A stretch of 20,795 nt of DNA from Strigomonas culicis (lineage: Eukaryota; Euglenozoa; Kinetoplastea; Trypanosomatida; Trypanosomatidae): positions 1-20,795 of the forward strand of contig AUXH01000340.1 of the NCBI GenBank assembly GCA_000482145.1. The letters are read 5' to 3'. This document shows, piece by piece, positions 16,900 through 20,795 of this stretch (its first letter is position 1; every line of letters begins with the position of its first letter). The notes under the pieces were generated by a model. It ran no database searches, was not told where the DNA came from, and saw only the letters and a list, made by a program, of their open reading frames with translations. The position numbers were made by a program, and so were the translations under genes.

Positions 16900-19800
16900 T
16901 TACTCCGCCTCCCTCTCCGCTTCCCTCGTGGCGATGCTCGCCCGTACCCGGCGCACGACCCGTTGGAACCGGCGCAGCAGCCACTGCTGCTCCGGCGCGC
17001 CCTGCTGCACGAGTGTGTTCTGGTACCACTGCGCGACGACGCGCGGGTGCGGCGGCACGACGATGTAGCAGAGGCCGGTGCGGTGCACGAGGCGGCAGTG
17101 GCGGTCGAGCGTGACCACGTCGGGGTAGTAGCCCATGTCCGGCGCGAGCAGGGCCTCCAGCAGTCGCTGCCGGCACGCGACCTCCTCCTCCGCGGACGCC
17201 ACGCGCACGTCCCAGTGCACCGCGAGCGACTCCGTCTTCGCCGTGTAGTAGTCGCCATGGATGGGGATGGCGCGGAAGCCGTAGCGGCCCGCGGTGCCGA
17301 CGAAGGAGCCCACCCAGTCCGCCACGATGCAGGCCGCGCAGACGAGCCACGACACCTTCAGCATGTAGCAGCAGTGCGGGTTGTAGCGCGCGGGCAGCGC
17401 GATGTCGACCGTCATGAAGCGCTCCTCCGTCGGCTGCTCGAAGGCGATGGTGCTGCCCGTCTGTGGGTCCACGACGTTGCGCGTCTCGAGCGCCTGTGGG
17501 TTGTCGTGCGACAGAATCACGTACATGAGCGACGAGTCGGCCGCCTCCCGCGCGTCGGTCGGACAGGTCGGCGCGACCGCCACGCGCACCGGCCGCGCGT
17601 CGGGCTCCCAGTGGACGCTGCCGCGTGTGGAGAGAAAGGCGCTGAAGCGGTGGCTGATGAACTTGTGGAAGGCGTCGAAGGACGGCGGCTGCGCCGGGTC
17701 CTCCGGGACCAGCACGAGCGCCAGCTCGCGCGGCCGCAACATGACGGAGTGGTCGCGCGGGATGAAGGCGTCCGGCCGCGCCTGCACCCACCCGTCCAGC
17801 CGCTCCCAGCTGTACGCCTTGGTCTCCCCGACCTGCGCCTCGAGGTGAATGTCGCGCGTCGCGAAGGTGTCGTCCAGGTAGTTCCACAGCAGGTAGGAGT
17901 AAGACAGCATGTGCATCACCTGGTCGTTGCTGCTGTACATGCCGCGGTGCAGCATGCGCGTGACGCTCAACGTCTTCAGCGACTCGGTGATGTTCAGGAT
18001 GTGGTACTGGTGGCCAGCGGACATCTCCAGCCGCGCGTGGGCGGTCGGGTCGGCGCGCGGCCACGCGACCGGCTCCGTCGCGCGCGCGGACGCCCCCTCG
18101 ACCACGATCTGGTACTGCTGCTGCAGCCGCTGGATGACGAACTCCGTGAGCCCCTTCCGCACCTCGTCGCTGCGACTGCTCGTGATGGTGTACTGATGCG
18201 GCGGCACGCGGGAGAAGGCGTCCGGCGGGTAGGCGGAGCGCGCGCCGTAGAGCGGCAGCATCGGGCACGAGCAGAGCCGCGTCCACGACGCGGCGTGGTG
18301 CGGCTCCGTGCTTGCCTCGGGGTGCTTGAAAAGCCAGCGGCGGCGGAAGACGACCGACGTCGAGACGTGCTCCGACGCCGGCGCGTGCAGCGGTTCGTCC
18401 GTGTCGGGCTCGTCGCCGCGCAGCGGGTCCACCGGCTGCAGTGCGAAGAGGATGCTGCTGCGCAGCTGGATGTGGCCCACCGTGTGCGTCGCGCGGCAGC
18501 CGCTGGGCAGCAGCCGCGGCGCCCGCGCCTCGCCAACGTCGCCGCCGTCCTCCAGCGGCTCGGTGGCGTCTCCGCGGGCCGCCCCGTCACCGAGGGGCGG
18601 CGACGGCGGACCCGCGGCCGGCGTCCGGTGCAGCGGCGCACCGGCCTCCACCACCATGTAGGGCTCCATCGTGAACATGACCCGCTCCGTCACCTGGAAC
18701 GTCGACGTGTTGCTGTGCGTCGGCAGGATGAGGGTGCGGCCGTCCGCGGTGAGCGCGGTGTAGGTGTAGCAGAACACCTCCGTCGGCTTGAAGGAAGAGA
18801 TGAAGAAGGGGTCCTCGCCGCTCTCCCCGTTGCCGTCCGCCGCGACGTGCAGGCGCCCGTTGTGGCCGACAAAGCTGGGCACGAACCGCAGCCACGCCTC
18901 CTTATACACCACGAGCTCCGGCGACCACTGCACCTGCGGCGCCACCGCGTCGCTCAGCGTCAGCTCCAGCACAAGATAGCCGTTGTGCAGGTGGCTGTCA
19001 ACGATGTTGGAGCCGCACAGCGTCGCGTCCGTCCGCGTCGCCGTCAGCGGCCGCTGCCACGACGCCGGGTCCTTCATCGCCTTCTGCTCCCCGCACACGT
19101 GCGCCGAGGCGCCGTTGTCGGTGCCCGGCAGCCGCCGCGCCGCGCTCGTCTTTGTCGTGTGCACGTAGTACCACCGCGCGGTCACGCAGTCGCCGGCCGC
19201 AGCCGCGCTGCCCCGCCGCGGGGACACCGCCGCGGACGGCGGGTCGGTCGCCGGAAACGCCGCGATGGCGCCGGGCGCCAGGTCAGCCGCCGCCTCTTGC
19301 GGCGAGCGCAGCAGCGCGGGCTCCACGTCGGCCGGGCACACGACGCCGCAGACGCCGCCCATGTACGGCAGCGCCAGCCCCGGCAGCAGCACGCGCTGCC
19401 CGTTGATGAAAGCGGCGGGCACCGCGAGCCCCGCCGCGCTCTGGTGGCGGCGCAGCCACTCCGCCTTGTCCAGCAGCGAGAAGCGGCCCTCCGTCTCCGC
19501 CTGCGGGCCGAGGTTGGGGTAGTAGAAGAGCACCGAGAGCCACGGCGGGCTCTCGTAGATGCACTGGTCGGGGTCCAGCAGGTCGGTATGCAGGTGGTAC
19601 TGCGAGCGCAGTGATTCGTCCGCGGCGCGGTACTCCAGCAGCGGCGTCGCGTGGAGCGGCGGGCGGCCGATGCACACGACGTGCACGCGCTCCAGCCCCA
19701 CGTCGTGCAGCCGCGCGGTGTTCACCTGCGCCAGGTTGTTCGTCACGCGGTAGAGCCCCGTGCCGGCGGACACGATGGTGACCGCGTGGCCGGTGGTGTT

Positions 19801-20795
19801 CAGGCGCCGGTCCGTGTTGTGCAGCCCGCTGCGCTCGAGGATGACGCTCAGCACCTCCATCGTGTTGGCGTCCTTCGCGAGGACGAAGACGTCCTTCGGC
19901 GACAGCTCCGCCGCGGCGGGGACCCCCGGCTGCGCCGCGACCTCGCGCAACACGCGGCTCACAAACGCCTCGCAGTGCAGCATCGCCTCGTGGCTGACGT
20001 CGACGCCGCGCGCCTCAATCGGCACCTCCAGCATGTGGAGCACGTCGCGCTGCCCGTCGCGCAGCGCGAAGGCGGTGGCGAGCCGCCCGGCGAAGACAAT
20101 GCGCAGCAGCGGCCGGACCTTCCGCTTCGGCATCTCGCGCGTCAGGAACTCGCGCAGGAAGCGCTTGAGCGCCCACGCGAGGGCGACCGTGCCGTCCATC
20201 GTCGTGTCCCACATCTCCCGCGCGAGCTCCATCACGACGTAGTACACCGGCGAGCGCGACTGGAAGTTGATGAGCGTATCCGCCGTGACGACGCCGCAGC
20301 CGACCTTCGCGAGCGCCGCGCTACTCTGCCGCTGCGGCGCCGCGCTAGTCGGAGAGGTGCCCGGCGCATCGGGGCGGTGAAGGACCTCGTTCACACGCAG
20401 ACGGAAGCCGCACACGACGAGCTCCTCGCCGGCGTACACGATGCGGTCGCGCAGGGTCTCGGACACCATGAAGAGATCCGAGCGCGAGAGGTACTGGTTG
20501 GCGCACGACAGCTCCACGTGCTGCAGCCCGTAGCGGCGCTGCACCTCCGCGTAGGAGGGGATGATCTGCGCGACCGCGCGCCCCTTCGCCACCTCGTTCA
20601 CGAGTGGACAGCGCTCCGTCAGCGCCTGGCTCACGCTGATCGCCCCGGTCGCGTGCGCGGCCTCGCGCTCGTTGAAGCACATCAGACGGCAGATCCAGCC
20701 GCCGGACGGGTGCTGGTGCAGCAGAGACGTGCCGCCGCCGCTGGGCGCAGCCGCGGCGGCCACGGCCGCGCCGCCGGCGCCGCCCGCGCCTGCGG
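16900..20795 (-). CDS. Iml1/DEPDC5 homologue (GATOR1/SEACIT subunit), 5' end outside window
   Basis: The frame is open from the right edge to TAA 16900 (about 1298 codons). No upstream stop is in view and the first visible codons are Ala/Gly-rich, so the true start is probably beyond the edge. Residues below count from 20763. Iml1/DEPDC5 is the largest subunit of GATOR1, which inhibits TORC1 through Rag/Gtr GTPases when amino acids are low. Landmarks in order: VELSCANQYLSRSDLF (about 83-98), VYYVVMELAREMWD (Iml1 N-terminal/SABA region), TTGHAVTIVSAGTGLYRV (about 320-340), VHVVCIGRPPLHATPL (about 360-372) and the IYESPPWLSVLFYY turn (about 400). Later come GHQYHILN (about 914), YSYLLWNYL, YSWERLDGW (about 978), then RYNPHCC and WLVCAACIVADWV (about 1128-1150) of the C-terminal domain. 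I find no DEP domain between 985 and 1125, where other members carry it. The family call is strong; the complex and pathway are inferred from homology. Confidence 0.87.
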   Translation of the reverse strand, partial: AGAGGAGGAAVAAAAAPSGGGTSLLHQHPSGGWICRLMCFNEREAAHATGAISVSQALTERCPLVNEVAKGRAVAQIIPSYAEVQRRYGLQHVELSCANQYLSRSDLFMVSETLRDRIVYAGEELVVCGFRLRVNEVLHRPDAPGTSPTSAAPQRQSSAALAKVGCGVVTADTLINFQSRSPVYYVVMELAREMWDTTMDGTVALAWALKRFLREFLTREMPKRKVRPLLRIVFAGRLATAFALRDGQRDVLHMLEVPIEARGVDVSHEAMLHCEAFVSRVLREVAAQPGVPAAAELSPKDVFVLAKDANTMEVLSVILERSGLHNTDRRLNTTGHAVTIVSAGTGLYRVTNNLAQVNTARLHDVGLERVHVVCIGRPPLHATPLLEYRAADESLRSQYHLHTDLLDPDQCIYESPPWLSVLFYYPNLGPQAETEGRFSLLDKAEWLRRHQSAAGLAVPAAFINGQRVLLPGLALPYMGGVCGVVCPADVEPALLRSPQEAAADLAPGAIAAFPATDPPSAAVSPRRGSAAAAGDCVTARWYYVHTTKTSAARRLPGTDNGASAHVCGEQKAMKDPASWQRPLTATRTDATLCGSNIVDSHLHNGYLVLELTLSDAVAPQVQWSPELVVYKEAWLRFVPSFVGHNGRLHVAADGNGESGEDPFFISSFKPTEVFCYTYTALTADGRTLILPTHSNTSTFQVTERVMFTMEPYMVVEAGAPLHRTPAAGPPSPPLGDGAARGDATEPLEDGGDVGEARAPRLLPSGCRATHTVGHIQLRSSILFALQPVDPLRGDEPDTDEPLHAPASEHVSTSVVFRRRWLFKHPEASTEPHHAASWTRLCSCPMLPLYGARSAYPPDAFSRVPPHQYTITSSRSDEVRKGLTEFVIQRLQQQYQIVVEGASARATEPVAWPRADPTAHARLEMSAGHQYHILNITESLKTLSVTRMLHRGMYSSNDQVMHMLSYSYLLWNYLDDTFATRDIHLEAQVGETKAYSWERLDGWVQARPDAFIPRDHSVMLRPRELALVLVPEDPAQPPSFDAFHKFISHRFSAFLSTRGSVHWEPDARPVRVAVAPTCPTDAREAADSSLMYVILSHDNPQALETRNVVDPQTGSTIAFEQPTEERFMTVDIALPARYNPHCCYMLKVSWLVCAACIVADWVGSFVGTAGRYGFRAIPIHGDYYTAKTESLAVHWDVRVASAEEEVACRQRLLEALLAPDMGYYPDVVTLDRHCRLVHRTGLCYIVVPPHPRVVAQWYQNTLVQQGAPEQQWLLRRFQRVVRRVRASIATREAEREAE

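Noticed and set aside
16714..19614. 966-residue open frame on the plus strand opposite the Iml1-like gene
   Set aside because: It is antisense to a gene with clear homology, has Arg/Leu/Val/His-rich shadow composition and no domains. Very high GC at third codon positions removes stops from the opposite strand.
20761..20763. GTG at 20763 as start of the Iml1-like protein
   Set aside because: The frame stays open to the window edge and the N-terminal region of the family appears incomplete, so the true ATG is probably outside the window.

Overview
The window looks like nuclear DNA of a trypanosomatid (Kinetoplastea); I cannot name the genus. The evidence is structural. Five long intronless genes all lie head-to-tail on the minus strand, as in a directional (polycistronic) gene cluster. 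Coding DNA is very GC-rich, with G or C at most third codon positions. The four intergenic gaps are short (about 350-740 nt) and AT-rich. On the transcribed (minus) strand, pyrimidine tracts followed by AG lie upstream of every start codon that is inside the window, as expected for spliced-leader trans-splicing. I saw no tRNA, rRNA, CRISPR, transposon or prokaryotic operon signal.

Layout from right to left, which is the direction of transcription. (1) 16900-20795, cut at its 5' end by the window edge: a homologue of Iml1/DEPDC5, the large subunit of GATOR1/SEACIT that restrains TORC1. (2) 15540-16524: radial spoke head protein 9 (RSP9/RSPH9), an axonemal protein, read in two frames separated by a one-base shift in a C-run. 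(3) 8561-14803: the proteasome activator PA200/Blm10 (PSME4), with a recognisable C-terminal domain and an unusual His-Tyr-Ala tail. (4) 3405-8216: a very large, divergent dynamin-superfamily-like GTPase with a good P-loop, a long low-complexity insertion inside the G domain, degenerate later G motifs and coiled coils. (5) 1-3056, cut at its 3' end: a long coiled-coil protein with a Pro/Ser/Thr/Ala-rich C-terminal part carrying 10-residue repeats.

The genes do not form a functional pathway, which is normal for kinetoplastid clusters: nutrient signalling, flagellum, proteasome, possible membrane remodelling and a probable cytoskeletal or coiled-coil structural protein sit side by side. I see no obvious new multi-gene system. 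The main points of interest are the divergent GTPase with an overlapping upstream ORF at its start, a GATOR1 subunit apparently without a DEP domain, the atypical PA200 tail, the RSP9 frame break inside a G-rich 9-nt repeat, and a 52-nt perfectly alternating purine-pyrimidine tract in the longest intergenic gap.
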